Shown: positions 16,867-25,212 of the stretch, piece by piece
Layout: each line of letters opens with the position of its first letter
Position numbering within the stretch: the first letter of the stretch is position 1
NCBI RefSeq assembly: GCF_020524165.1
Contig: NZ_JAIVKU010000005.1
Span: 124,001 to 188,000 of the forward strand
Direction of reading: 5' to 3'
DNA: 64,000 bases
From: Guptibacillus hwajinpoensis
GTDB taxonomy: Bacteria; Bacillota; Bacilli; Bacillales; Guptibacillaceae
The notes under the pieces: generated by a model
Databases searched by the model: none
What the model was told of the DNA's origin: nothing
What the model saw: only the letters and a program-made list of their open reading frames with translations
Program-made: the position numbers and the translations under genes

Positions 16867-16880
16867 TGCAAGCGATTGCA
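16867..16880. promoter_or_regulatory. LacI/CcpA-type operator in the amylase leader
   Basis: TGCAAGCGATTGCA fits the cre/LacI-family palindrome very well. It ends just before the amylase ribosome binding site AAGGAGG, so bound repressor would block elongation. Confidence 0.6.
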
Positions 16881-16897
16881 CAAGGAGGTTCACCTTA

Positions 16898-18634
16898 ATG
16901 CTCAAAGAAGCCATTTATCACCGCCCGAAGAACAACTATGCCTATGCCTATAATGAAGAGACACTACACTTAATGATACGTACGAAGAAAGACAATCTTA
17001 CTTCCGTTTCCCTCATTTATGGGGATCCTTACGATTGGCAAAACAACCACTGGCAATTTACTTCTCAACCAATGAAAGTAAGCGGTTCGGATTCACTGTT
17101 CGACTATTGGAGCATTTCGATTCAACCCCCTTATCGACGATTGCGGTACGGTTTCTATCTTGAAGATCATGAAGAAGCTTATGTTTATACAGAAAAAGGC
17201 TTCTTTACTAAGCAACCTGAAGATACGAATGACTATTTTAGTTTCCCTTTCCTAAATTCTGCTGATGTTTTTACTGCTCCTGCCTGGGTAAAGGAGACAG
17301 TGTGGTATCAAATTTTTCCTGAAAGGTTTGCAAACGGGGATGCTTCTCTTAACCCTGAAGCCACCCTTCCGTGGGGAGAATTTCCTCCAAAGCAAAACAA
17401 CTTTTTTGGTGGTGACTTTCAGGGAGTCCTTGATCACCTGGACCATTTAACAGAGCTCGGAATAAGCGGTATTTATTTCACCCCAATTTTCAAAGCTGAA
17501 TCCAACCATAAATATGACACCATTGATTATATGGAGATTGATCCCCAATTCGGGGATAAAGAAACGTTTAAAAGACTCGTTCAGGCGTGTCATGAACGGG
17601 GTATTAAAGTGATGCTCGATGCGGTTTTCAACCATAGTGGCTATTACTTTAAACCGTTTCAAGATTTGCTCAAGAACGGTGAAAGTTCACGGTACAAAGA
17701 TTGGTTTCACGTGCGTTCTTATCCGATCGAAACGAAGCCTATTCCGTCCTATGATGCTTTTGCTTTTGAAGCAAAAATGCCTAAACTAAATACAGAGAAT
17801 CCTGAAGTTAAGGATTACTTGCTTCAAGTTGGCCGCTATTGGGTCGAAGAATTTGATATTGACGGATGGCGTTTAGATGTCGCGAACGAAATTGATCACC
17901 GATTTTGGCGTGAATTCAGAAAAGAAGTCAAAAAAGTGAAACCTGAACTCTATATTCTTGGGGAGATCTGGCATGATTCAATGCCCTGGCTCGAAGGAGA
18001 TCAGTTTGATGCGGTAATGAACTATCCTCTAACATCAGCCCTTCTCGATCATTATGCACACAGTAAAATCACAGCCGAAACAATGGGGAATCGTCTCTCT
18101 TCCCTCCTTCACTCCTATCCTACTAACGTAAATGAGGTTGCATTTAATCTACTAGGAAGTCATGATACACCGAGACTTTTGACATTAGTAAATGGAAAAA
18201 AAGAAGTTGTGAAACTGATGTATATTCTACAATTCTCCTTTCCAGGAACACCGTGCATTTACTATGGCGATGAAATTGGTATGACAGGTGGCGCTGATCC
18301 TGGATGTCGTGAATGTATGAATTGGAATGGTAATGAACAAGATTCAGAACTATTTCAGTTTCTTCAAACGCTTGTCTCCTTAAGAAAACAACATTCCGCT
18401 TTCGGTAATGAGGGACATTTCGAAGTTATAGATGCAGATGAAACGCTAATTCAGTATCAGAAACAAGGAAAGAACGAAACTTTACTCTTTCTATTAAACA
18501 ATTCGCCTAATAAAGTTTCTGTTAACCTTTCTCCAACGAAGAAAAAAATAAATTGTTTATTAGGCGGTCGTTATGAGCCTGACTCTCCTCTTCAATTAAA
18601 TCCGTTTGGTTACGCCATATTAAGTTATTCATAA
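16898..18634 (+). CDS. Cytoplasmic neopullulanase / cyclomaltodextrinase (GH13)
   Basis: The 578-residue protein has an N-terminal CBM34-type beta domain (about residues 1-125) and a GH13 (beta/alpha)8 barrel. The conserved regions are MLDAVFNHSG, DGWRLDVANE (nucleophile about Asp327), LGEIW (acid/base about Glu356) and LLGSHDTPR (about Asp423). The C-terminal beta domain follows. No signal peptide is present, so it acts inside the cell on imported maltodextrins or cyclodextrins. This fits the adjacent mdxEFG importer and the B. subtilis counterpart YvdF. Substrate preference within maltogenic amylase/neopullulanase/cyclomaltodextrinase cannot be told from sequence alone. AAGGAGG precedes the ATG. 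Confidence 0.9.
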   Translation: MLKEAIYHRPKNNYAYAYNEETLHLMIRTKKDNLTSVSLIYGDPYDWQNNHWQFTSQPMKVSGSDSLFDYWSISIQPPYRRLRYGFYLEDHEEAYVYTEKGFFTKQPEDTNDYFSFPFLNSADVFTAPAWVKETVWYQIFPERFANGDASLNPEATLPWGEFPPKQNNFFGGDFQGVLDHLDHLTELGISGIYFTPIFKAESNHKYDTIDYMEIDPQFGDKETFKRLVQACHERGIKVMLDAVFNHSGYYFKPFQDLLKNGESSRYKDWFHVRSYPIETKPIPSYDAFAFEAKMPKLNTENPEVKDYLLQVGRYWVEEFDIDGWRLDVANEIDHRFWREFRKEVKKVKPELYILGEIWHDSMPWLEGDQFDAVMNYPLTSALLDHYAHSKITAETMGNRLSSLLHSYPTNVNEVAFNLLGSHDTPRLLTLVNGKKEVVKLMYILQFSFPGTPCIYYGDEIGMTGGADPGCRECMNWNGNEQDSELFQFLQTLVSLRKQHSAFGNEGHFEVIDADETLIQYQKQGKNETLLFLLNNSPNKVSVNLSPTKKKINCLLGGRYEPDSPLQLNPFGYAILSYS

Positions 18635-18636
18635 GT

Positions 18637-18670
18637 AAAAAACTCCTGGACCAAAGTCCAGGAGCTTTTT
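18637..18670 (+). terminator. Terminator after the amylase gene
   Basis: AACTCCTGGAC pairs with GTCCAGGAG around CAAA, with an A run before and a T run after. It starts three bases past the stop codon. Confidence 0.92.
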
Positions 18671-18751
18671 ATGTCTCTAAAGTGCCATTTCTTTTGTAAG
18701 CGCAACCACCCTTACTACTTCTATACTATCCTGAAGATGCTTATCCGATAA

Positions 18752-18768
18752 GGTTAGATTATATAACA
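18752..18768. promoter_or_regulatory. TnrA/GlnR-type box 1 upstream of glnK-amtB
   Basis: Read on the minus strand, the 17-mer beginning TGTTATATAATC matches the consensus TGTNANAWWWTMTNACA at 16 of 17 positions. It lies about 110 bp before glnK, where TnrA could activate under nitrogen limitation. Confidence 0.7.
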
Positions 18769-18846
18769 AACTATTTTAAATTTTCTAAAAATAAACTTGA
18801 ATTTCGCGTTTTCTCAGCATAACATGAGGATATAGAAAAAAGGTAA

Positions 18847-18863
18847 TGTTAGAAAAACTGACA
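18847..18863. promoter_or_regulatory. TnrA/GlnR-type box 2 next to the glnK ribosome binding site
   Basis: TGTTAGAAAAACTGACA matches the TnrA/GlnR consensus at 16 of 17 positions. It ends one base before GGAGGG and 13 bp before the ATG, a position better suited to repression than activation. Confidence 0.65.
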
Positions 18864-18876
18864 TGGAGGGTCTTAC

Positions 18877-19218
18877 ATGAAAAAAGTAGAAGCTATTATT
18901 CGTCCTGAAGCATTCCAGGATCTGAGAGATCGTTTGAGAGATGAGGGGATCACCGGCATGACTGTATCTGAAGTAGCCGGATGCGGGTTACAAAAAAAGC
19001 AAACAGGTGTATTCAGAGGCAGCCACTTCGAAGTCTCACTTCAGGCAAAAATTAAAGTAGAGCTCGTTTTTGATGATCATCTTCTTGATCATGTGACCAA
19101 AACAATTCGTGATGTTTGTGCAACTGGTGAAGTAGGCGACGGTAAAATATTCGTCTATCCGGTAGAAGATGTTATCCGCATACGATCAGGTGAACACGGG
19201 CTAACAGCATTTAAATAA
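18877..19218 (+). CDS. glnK: P-II family nitrogen regulatory protein (GlnK/NrgB)
   Basis: The 113-residue P-II protein begins MKKVEAIIRPEAFQDL and has the T-loop around residues 37-55 (LQKKQTGVFRGSHFEVSL), the B-loop TGEVGDGKIFVYPVEDV and a C-loop RIRSGE. It senses ATP/ADP and 2-oxoglutarate and plugs or frees the AmtB ammonium channel. Residue 51, the uridylylated tyrosine in enterobacteria, is phenylalanine here, so control must be by ligands rather than uridylylation, as in other Firmicutes. The gene is first in a two-gene operon, 22 bp before amtB, behind two TnrA/GlnR-type boxes. Confidence 0.93.
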   Translation: MKKVEAIIRPEAFQDLRDRLRDEGITGMTVSEVAGCGLQKKQTGVFRGSHFEVSLQAKIKVELVFDDHLLDHVTKTIRDVCATGEVGDGKIFVYPVEDVIRIRSGEHGLTAFK

Positions 19219-19240
19219 ACTTAAAAGGATGATAAACAGT

Positions 19241-20635
19241 ATGAAAAAAATCAGTGGTTTGTTCGCACTTCTTTTCCTTCTTTCAGGTGGGCATGTTTTT
19301 GCTGCAGGGGATGCCTCAGAGGTAGCCGTCCTAAGTGCTTCAATGGATACAGTTTGGATTATGATAGCTGCTTTTCTCGTATTTTTTATGCATGCAGGAT
19401 TTGCAATGGTTGAAACGGGATTTACTCGTTCCAAAAATGCGTTAAACATTTTAATGAAAAATTTACTTACCATGTCGATCGGAGCTGTCCTGTATTTTAT
19501 TGTTGGGTATGGATTGATGTTTGGTTCATCTGCCGGCGGATTTATCGGTAGTGACGGTTTTCTACTCTTTGGACAATCTGAGAATATTGGCTTCTTCGTT
19601 TTCCAGGCAGTCTTTGCAGCAACTTGCGCCACGATTATCTCTGGAGCAGTAGCTGAGCGAATGAAACTCATTAGCTATATCGCTGTTACAGTTGTCATGA
19701 TCGGATTTGTCTACCCTGTGGTCGGTCATTGGATCTGGGGTGGCGGATGGCTTGCCGAATTAGGATTTACAGACTTTGCAGGTTCTACAGTCGTTCATAT
19801 GACTGGTGCCCTTGGTGCAGTCGTTGCAGTAGCCTTCCTTGGCGGTCGTCTTGGCAAATACTCAAACGGCAAAGTAAATGTTATTCAAGGACATAACATT
19901 CCACTTGGTGCTCTCGGCGTCTTCATACTCTGGTTCGGTTGGTTTGGATTTAATGCAGGTAGTACTCTTTCTGCAAGCGATGCACTTATTCCTACAATTG
20001 TAGCCACCACTCTTCTTTCAGCTTCAAGTGGTGTGATCGGTAGTGCCCTTTACTCTTATATTAGATATAAACAAATTGATGCTTCCTTAACCTTAAACGG
20101 CGCTCTTGCCGGTCTCGTTGGTATTACAGCAGGTACTGCAAGCGTCTCCCCAATTGGCGCTATGTTTATCGGTCTTATCTCAGGAGTTATTTTAATTGAA
20201 GCTGTTCAACTGATTGATCGTCGCGTCAAATTAGATGATCCAGTAGGAGCGATTGCAGTTCACGGCGTATGCGGAGTATGGGGAACACTTGCAGTTGGGC
20301 TTTTCGCCATCGATGGCGGCTTATTCTACGGAGGCGGCGCATCCCTTCTCCTTGTTCAAGCAATCGGTATTCTAGCTGTAATGGCATGGACATTGGGCAC
20401 AGTTGGTATCTTTTTATTCATTTACACCCGTTTTTCTTCTATACGCGTCTCCCGTGAAGAAGAAATTCAAGGACTGGATTTCGCAGAGCACGGTTCTACT
20501 GCTTACGAGGTTAGAGGCGGAATTCTTAATAACAATGAAAGCCCCTCTTCTAGCTCACCATTTGGCCATGGATTAGTCGAACGACTAAACGGACTCGAAC
20601 CTCCGAAGGAAAGAAAAGCGGAAACTAGCGTTTAG
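19241..20635 (+). CDS. amtB: Ammonium transporter (AmtB/NrgA)
   Basis: The protein of about 464 residues has an N-terminal signal-like helix (MKKISGLFALLFLLSGGHVFAAG) and eleven further hydrophobic helices. It shows Amt-family motifs: FFMHAGFAMVETGF, HMTGALGAVVAV with a pore histidine, GWFGFNAGS, and the second conserved histidine in AVHGVCGVWGT. The ATG at 19241 suits AAAGGATGAT; another at 19229 lies inside that site. The cytoplasmic C-terminal tail is longer than usual. Its last six codons plus stop coincide with a half-unit of the hairpin repeat family (see 20614-20640), so the tail end KAETSV is repeat-derived. It pairs functionally with GlnK. Confidence 0.93.
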   Translation: MKKISGLFALLFLLSGGHVFAAGDASEVAVLSASMDTVWIMIAAFLVFFMHAGFAMVETGFTRSKNALNILMKNLLTMSIGAVLYFIVGYGLMFGSSAGGFIGSDGFLLFGQSENIGFFVFQAVFAATCATIISGAVAERMKLISYIAVTVVMIGFVYPVVGHWIWGGGWLAELGFTDFAGSTVVHMTGALGAVVAVAFLGGRLGKYSNGKVNVIQGHNIPLGALGVFILWFGWFGFNAGSTLSASDALIPTIVATTLLSASSGVIGSALYSYIRYKQIDASLTLNGALAGLVGITAGTASVSPIGAMFIGLISGVILIEAVQLIDRRVKLDDPVGAIAVHGVCGVWGTLAVGLFAIDGGLFYGGGASLLLVQAIGILAVMAWTLGTVGIFLFIYTRFSSIRVSREEEIQGLDFAEHGSTAYEVRGGILNNNESPSSSSPFGHGLVERLNGLEPPKERKAETSV

Positions 20636-20640
20636 AATCT
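20614..20640 (+). repeat. Half-unit relic of the hairpin repeat at the amtB stop codon
   Basis: AAAAGCGGAAACTAGCGTTT followed by AGAATC matches the first ~27 bases of repeat unit 8 (48459 onward) at all but three or four positions. It supplies the last amtB codons and the TAG stop. The remainder of the unit is not recognisable downstream. Confidence 0.65.
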
Positions 20641-20737
20641 ACAAGACTTGCTAATAAGATTATTGTTCATTTGAAGAATACCTTTTTAACTTTCAAGATT
20701 TCAAAACATCAATAAATCTTTTCGTCATATCGCCTCA

Positions 20738-20776
20738 AAAAAAAGGACCGAAGCCATGTGCTTCGGTCCTTCTTTA
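20738..20776. terminator. Bidirectional terminator between amtB and asnO
   Basis: AAGGACCGAAG pairs with CTTCGGTCCTT around CCATGTG, preceded by an A run and followed by a T-rich tail. It lies between convergent genes. Confidence 0.88.
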
Positions 20777-22615
20777 ATCAACTAAATCCACTTTATGATG
20801 TTCCATCCAATAATTAATCTGAGCGAGATGCGCGATTAGCTGAGGTCCTGCCATCAGTTGGCCAAACCATGGAACTTTAAATGCTTTGCCTTCTGAATCA
20901 ACAATTTCCTGCACCACTTTAGCATCAATTAACTCAAGAAGTGGCGCCTGCTTATGGTTAAGCGTATCTTGGAGCCATGCGGATACAGCTTTCGTATAGG
21001 CAGGATGATAAGTCTTAGGATAAGGGCTCTTTTTCCTGTAGAGCACATCATGCGAGAGCGTTCCAGTCATCGCTTTTCGTAATAGCCCCTTCTCTCGTCC
21101 ATCAAGCATTTTCATTTCCCACGGTACATTCCAAACATATTCAATAATGCGATGGTCAGAAAACGGTACTCTTACTTCCAGACTAGCTCCCATACTCATA
21201 CGATCTTTTCGTTCGAGGAGTGTCGTCATGAACCAGTTTAAGTTCAGATAAAAGAGTGCTCTTCTCTTGGCTTCGATTTCACTTTCCCCATCCAGTATTG
21301 GCGTTTCTTTCATCGACTCGCGATACCTTTCAGTCACGTAATCTTCTAATTTTAATTTAGTGCGAACGTCTTCTTTCAACATCGCCTGTCTTTCAACCGT
21401 CGATCGCATCCAAGGAAACTGTTCTTTATCAAGTAATTCTGGCTTATGAAACCATGGATACCCCCCAAAGATTTCATCCGCACATTCACCTGAAAGCGCA
21501 ACAGTTGCATGCTTTTTGATCTCCTTCGAGAACCATAGTAAGGAAGAATCGACATCTGCCATTCCGGGAAGATCACGACATTCAATCGCCTCTTTTAGAT
21601 GGTGAACAAGCTGAGCGGTATCAATCACACAGTTCGTATGATCGGTTGCAAGCTCTGAAGAAACTTTCTTTATCCATGGCGCATCTGAATTAGGCTGAAA
21701 TTCACTGCTCTTAAAGTACTTATCATTATCTACGTAGTCAACGGAAAAAGAGCGTAGCGTCCCCTTTCCTTCCTCCTGAAAAGCGCTTCTCGCAACAGAA
21801 GTAATGGCGCTTGAGTCAACCCCGCCGGATAAAAATGTACAAACCGGAACATCGGCAACAAGCTGTCTTCTAATCGAATCTTTTAAAAGGTCTCCCACCT
21901 TTTCTACTGTCGTTTCAAGATCATCCGTGTGCTCACGACTTACGACATCCCAGTAGCGCCATATTCGAATACCGCTTCGTTCAAACTTCATAGCAAATCC
22001 TGGTCGTAGCTCATTGATTCCGCGGAAAACACCGTGACCAGGCGTTCGAGATGGACCTAACCCAAAAATTTCTTGTAATCCTCCTCGGTCAATCTCCGTT
22101 TTAACATCTGGATGAGCGAGTATGGCTTTTAATTCCGAGCCGAATTGAAGCGAGCTTCCACTGTGTCTATAAAATAACGGCTTCACTCCGAGACGGTCTC
22201 TTGCCAGAAAAAGCTTTTCCCCATCCCAAATACCAAAAGCAAATATGCCATTTAAATGCTCAACGCATTTTTCTCCCCACTCGATATAGCACGTTAAAAG
22301 CACTTCTGTATCCGAATGTGATTGAAACGTATATCCTTTTCCAAGGAGGACTTTACGCAGATCTTCCGTATTGTACAATTCACCGTTATAACAAATGGTA
22401 TAGTCAGTTTCACCATGTTTTCTCGTCATCGGCTGACTTCCACCCGCTGGATCGACGACAACTAATCGTGTATGACCAAATCCACAATGTCCGTTAACCC
22501 AGCAATTGGAAGCATCTGGTCCTCTTTTTGACAAGGTACGCGCCATATGCTGGAGGACTTTCTGTTCACCCGTTAGGTTCTGTTTCCAATCCACCCATCC
22601 CGTTATTCCACACAA
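20774..22615 (-). CDS. asnO: Asparagine synthetase (glutamine-hydrolysing), AsnO type
   Basis: The 613-residue enzyme starts MCGITGW; the second residue is the glutaminase nucleophile after Met removal. An N-terminal class-II glutamine amidotransferase domain of about 200 residues is followed by the ATP-pyrophosphatase synthetase domain with the PP-loop FLSGGVDSSAI and the SGECADEIFGGYPW region. It makes asparagine from aspartate, ATP and glutamine in the cytoplasm. Length and start match B. subtilis AsnO (YisO), the sporulation-associated paralogue, better than AsnB or AsnH. The adjacent methyltransferase gene on the same strand ends about 100 bp upstream, so co-transcription is possible. 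Confidence 0.88.
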   Translation of the reverse strand: MCGITGWVDWKQNLTGEQKVLQHMARTLSKRGPDASNCWVNGHCGFGHTRLVVVDPAGGSQPMTRKHGETDYTICYNGELYNTEDLRKVLLGKGYTFQSHSDTEVLLTCYIEWGEKCVEHLNGIFAFGIWDGEKLFLARDRLGVKPLFYRHSGSSLQFGSELKAILAHPDVKTEIDRGGLQEIFGLGPSRTPGHGVFRGINELRPGFAMKFERSGIRIWRYWDVVSREHTDDLETTVEKVGDLLKDSIRRQLVADVPVCTFLSGGVDSSAITSVARSAFQEEGKGTLRSFSVDYVDNDKYFKSSEFQPNSDAPWIKKVSSELATDHTNCVIDTAQLVHHLKEAIECRDLPGMADVDSSLLWFSKEIKKHATVALSGECADEIFGGYPWFHKPELLDKEQFPWMRSTVERQAMLKEDVRTKLKLEDYVTERYRESMKETPILDGESEIEAKRRALFYLNLNWFMTTLLERKDRMSMGASLEVRVPFSDHRIIEYVWNVPWEMKMLDGREKGLLRKAMTGTLSHDVLYRKKSPYPKTYHPAYTKAVSAWLQDTLNHKQAPLLELIDAKVVQEIVDSEGKAFKVPWFGQLMAGPQLIAHLAQINYWMEHHKVDLVD

Positions 22616-22721
22616 AAAGATCTTCCTCCCCTCGTTGCTCTCTGTTCACAATATGCATACGCCCAAGTTTCGTGCAAAATGTCTTATGAACAACGAAAAA
22701 AAGAGACCTTCGCTAAAGGCC

Positions 22722-23717
22722 TCACACTTTTTGAAAACGCAAGAAGTACCATGCGCCTTCTTTTACTACCGGCTTTACCTGCTTTAATTGAAATCCGGTT
22801 TCTGTTGCGAGTTCCGTCATTTCCTTTCGGCTCGGTAGAGGATACAAATTCTCATGTGCACTCATAAAACTGTTAAAAGCAGCTGAGAAGGCGTGTCCAT
22901 GTTTGGATTCATGCATTGGAGTAATAATAACCAGCTGTCCTTTTTCTCCAGTTACCTCATATGCTTTCTGGAAAAGATGCCGCCTCTCTTCAGGTGCGAA
23001 GTAGTATAGTAAATTATTCATCATCGCCACATCAAACGGCACTCCATCCCACTTCCACGTCATCATATCATCTGGATAGAGGCTAATCGGTGATTTTAAC
23101 GGAAAATGAATATTAGCCTCAGCATCTAGACAAACGGAGCGGTTCTTTTCAATGCCTACAAGTTTCATATTTTCAAGCTTTGCTCCGATGCGTGATAAAT
23201 ATCCGGCGTAACCAGCACCAAAATCAATGACCGATGTTGCATTAGTCGCTTTTATGGCTTGATAAATTTTTGGAAAAGCAAACCGTTCAATAAAACTTGA
23301 CGTTGCTGCAACGGTCCCCCCATAATCCTCTTCCTGATAGAGGGCATGATGGTTTTTATTTAATAAGTCTGGATATGAAAGCAGAATCGGGATATGTAAT
23401 TCCATCATTTCTTTCAATAGAATTCCAACAGACTGCTCACTGTTTTTCGATATTGATTCAAGCATGTGTTTCTTTGAACGAATTTTTCCATTCTTATCAC
23501 TTGTTAAATGACCGATTGCCACACCTACCTCAGCCCATCTTGTTAAAAGTAGTTCATTCATGTCTCGTTTCGTCGCGACACTTGAGACGGTGGTGAATGC
23601 TTCAAATTCATCAAATAAATCGTGTACATAGCCAACGTGAGCGTGCCAGGCGTACAAAAAAGGTTCGTTGCTTTTCATCCATTTCCGAGCTCGCCAAATC
23701 TTTATTATTTCTTTCAT
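22722..23717 (-). CDS. Class I SAM-dependent methyltransferase
   Basis: The 331-residue protein has a helical N-terminal domain of about 140 residues and a Rossmann-type methyltransferase domain. Motif I is SVIDFGAGYAGYLSRIG, the acidic residue of motif II lies in LVGIEKN, and the motif IV-like stretch is DVAMMNNLLYYFAPEERR. The ATG at 23717 is set by GGGAGG nine bases upstream; that site lies within the 3' end of the FAD-monooxygenase gene, so the two are translationally linked. The substrate is unknown. Pairing of an O- or C-methyltransferase with a UbiH-like hydroxylase suggests tailoring of an aromatic or quinone-like compound, which is inference. Confidence 0.8.
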   Translation of the reverse strand: MKEIIKIWRARKWMKSNEPFLYAWHAHVGYVHDLFDEFEAFTTVSSVATKRDMNELLLTRWAEVGVAIGHLTSDKNGKIRSKKHMLESISKNSEQSVGILLKEMMELHIPILLSYPDLLNKNHHALYQEEDYGGTVAATSSFIERFAFPKIYQAIKATNATSVIDFGAGYAGYLSRIGAKLENMKLVGIEKNRSVCLDAEANIHFPLKSPISLYPDDMMTWKWDGVPFDVAMMNNLLYYFAPEERRHLFQKAYEVTGEKGQLVIITPMHESKHGHAFSAAFNSFMSAHENLYPLPSRKEMTELATETGFQLKQVKPVVKEGAWYFLRFQKV

Positions 23718-23733
23718 TGTATATCCTCCCGTC

Positions 23734-25065
23734 TCATTTGCGATACCAGGGAAAGTCATCCTCCTTCGTAAACATAACTTCCCTTTCAGGTCGTTTACTA
23801 ATTTTCCCATTCCCTATTGAAGCTGGAATGAATCCTGCTTGTTTCATTCGATCCAACACGTTAAATTTCCAAATGCCAAGTCCGGATGTGTTTAACATTT
23901 GTTTAAAATGTAGAAGCGGGGAATGCTCTGTTTGATTCACGCCCTTTATTCGCAGTTTCTGCCATGACCGATATGGGAACGAGTATAGCAATGCAGCCTG
24001 ATGACTTAAGGTAGATACGTATTCCGCTCGCGGCTTTCTTACTTTCTCATACCATTTCAAATGCTTCCATTCCGTTTGATTCGTTTGAAACATCCAGCAT
24101 AGAAGTTCTCCTAATACATCTGAATCCTGTATAGCAAGATTCATACCTTCACCCGCCATTGGATGAACACTATGAGCCGCATCTCCAGTTAAAATCAAAT
24201 TGTTCTTCACGTAATTTGAAACATTGTGTCTGACCGGAATCATGAGCTGAATCTTTTTCCACGTATCAATTTGATGAACGTATCCTTCAAGCTCAGGCAT
24301 AAGTTCGCAATAAGCACGGTAGAATGATTCTAATCCTTCTTCACGCATCGTTTTAAACTCACCAGGTTTAATGAGAAGTACGCTTCTTACCTGGTTATCT
24401 GGGAGTGGAAAAAGACCAACAAACTTATTCTGTGTTGTAATGATTGTCGATTGATTGAGCGTCTCTGGTCTCGGGAATGAAACCGTTAAAAAATGATGAT
24501 TGTACTTTGTATTTTTCATTTCAACTTCCATCGCTGTTCGAGTTGGAGATGCTCTCCCTTCAGCACCAATATAAAAGTTTGCGTGAATTTCACGCTCTCC
24601 TTCTTTCGTTTGTATAATCGCTTTCCTTTTCTCCGGGGACCCTTCGGTAAAACCAGTCAACTTTGCCGGCTGGATATAATCGACCGAGTCGTATTTTGAA
24701 GCCTCTTCAAATAGAAGTTCCTTTAGGCGTTCGTGTGGAATCATCAATGACGTATTATAAGGAGACGGAATCACACCATAGCGGAATTCATTCGCACTTA
24801 GCTGCTCCATCGTCCCATCGTCTTTTTGGTTATACTCATAAAATTGAATAGAAGGTAGTAGAAAACCATTTTTCTTTACTACGTCTAACACATTTATGCG
24901 ATCAAGTACTTCAAGGCTTTTAGGCTGTAAAAGTTCACCTTTATAAATTAAACCGCTCTTTCTATCTTTTTCGATTAATAGCGTTTTCACATGACACTGA
25001 CCTAATTTAACAGCGAGCGTAAGTCCTGATATCCCTCCACCAATGATCATCACATCATAATCCAT
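23734..25065 (-). CDS. FAD-dependent monooxygenase, UbiH/PHBH-like
   Basis: The 443-residue flavoprotein has an N-terminal dinucleotide-binding motif (DVMIIGGGISGLTLAV), the family DG-like region around FYIGAEGRASPTRTA, and the FAD ribityl motif LTGDAAHSVHPMAGEGMNLAIQD. This is the layout of group A aromatic hydroxylases (PHBH/UbiH/squalene-epoxidase class). No transmembrane helix is seen. GAGGTGAT precedes the ATG. It lies directly upstream of, and shares translation signals with, a methyltransferase. The product is unknown. Confidence 0.82.
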   Translation of the reverse strand: MDYDVMIIGGGISGLTLAVKLGQCHVKTLLIEKDRKSGLIYKGELLQPKSLEVLDRINVLDVVKKNGFLLPSIQFYEYNQKDDGTMEQLSANEFRYGVIPSPYNTSLMIPHERLKELLFEEASKYDSVDYIQPAKLTGFTEGSPEKRKAIIQTKEGEREIHANFYIGAEGRASPTRTAMEVEMKNTKYNHHFLTVSFPRPETLNQSTIITTQNKFVGLFPLPDNQVRSVLLIKPGEFKTMREEGLESFYRAYCELMPELEGYVHQIDTWKKIQLMIPVRHNVSNYVKNNLILTGDAAHSVHPMAGEGMNLAIQDSDVLGELLCWMFQTNQTEWKHLKWYEKVRKPRAEYVSTLSHQAALLYSFPYRSWQKLRIKGVNQTEHSPLLHFKQMLNTSGLGIWKFNVLDRMKQAGFIPASIGNGKISKRPEREVMFTKEDDFPWYRK

Positions 25066-25181
25066 GTACCATCACCTCTTCTTCGCTACATTTCTATTCC
25101 CTTCCAATTGTTGCTTGAAACAGTCGAAGCACATTGCGGCAGCTCAGCTCCCGGACTTCATTCTTCACTAGCCAAGAAATA

Positions 25182-25210
25182 ACAAAAAAAATCGACCACA
25201 TGGGCCGATC
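25182..25210 (-). terminator. Terminator after the FIST-GGDEF-EAL gene
   Basis: On the minus strand ATCGGCC pairs with GGTCGAT (one G-T wobble) around CATGT, followed by TTTTTTTT. Confidence 0.8.
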
Positions 25211-25212
25211 CG

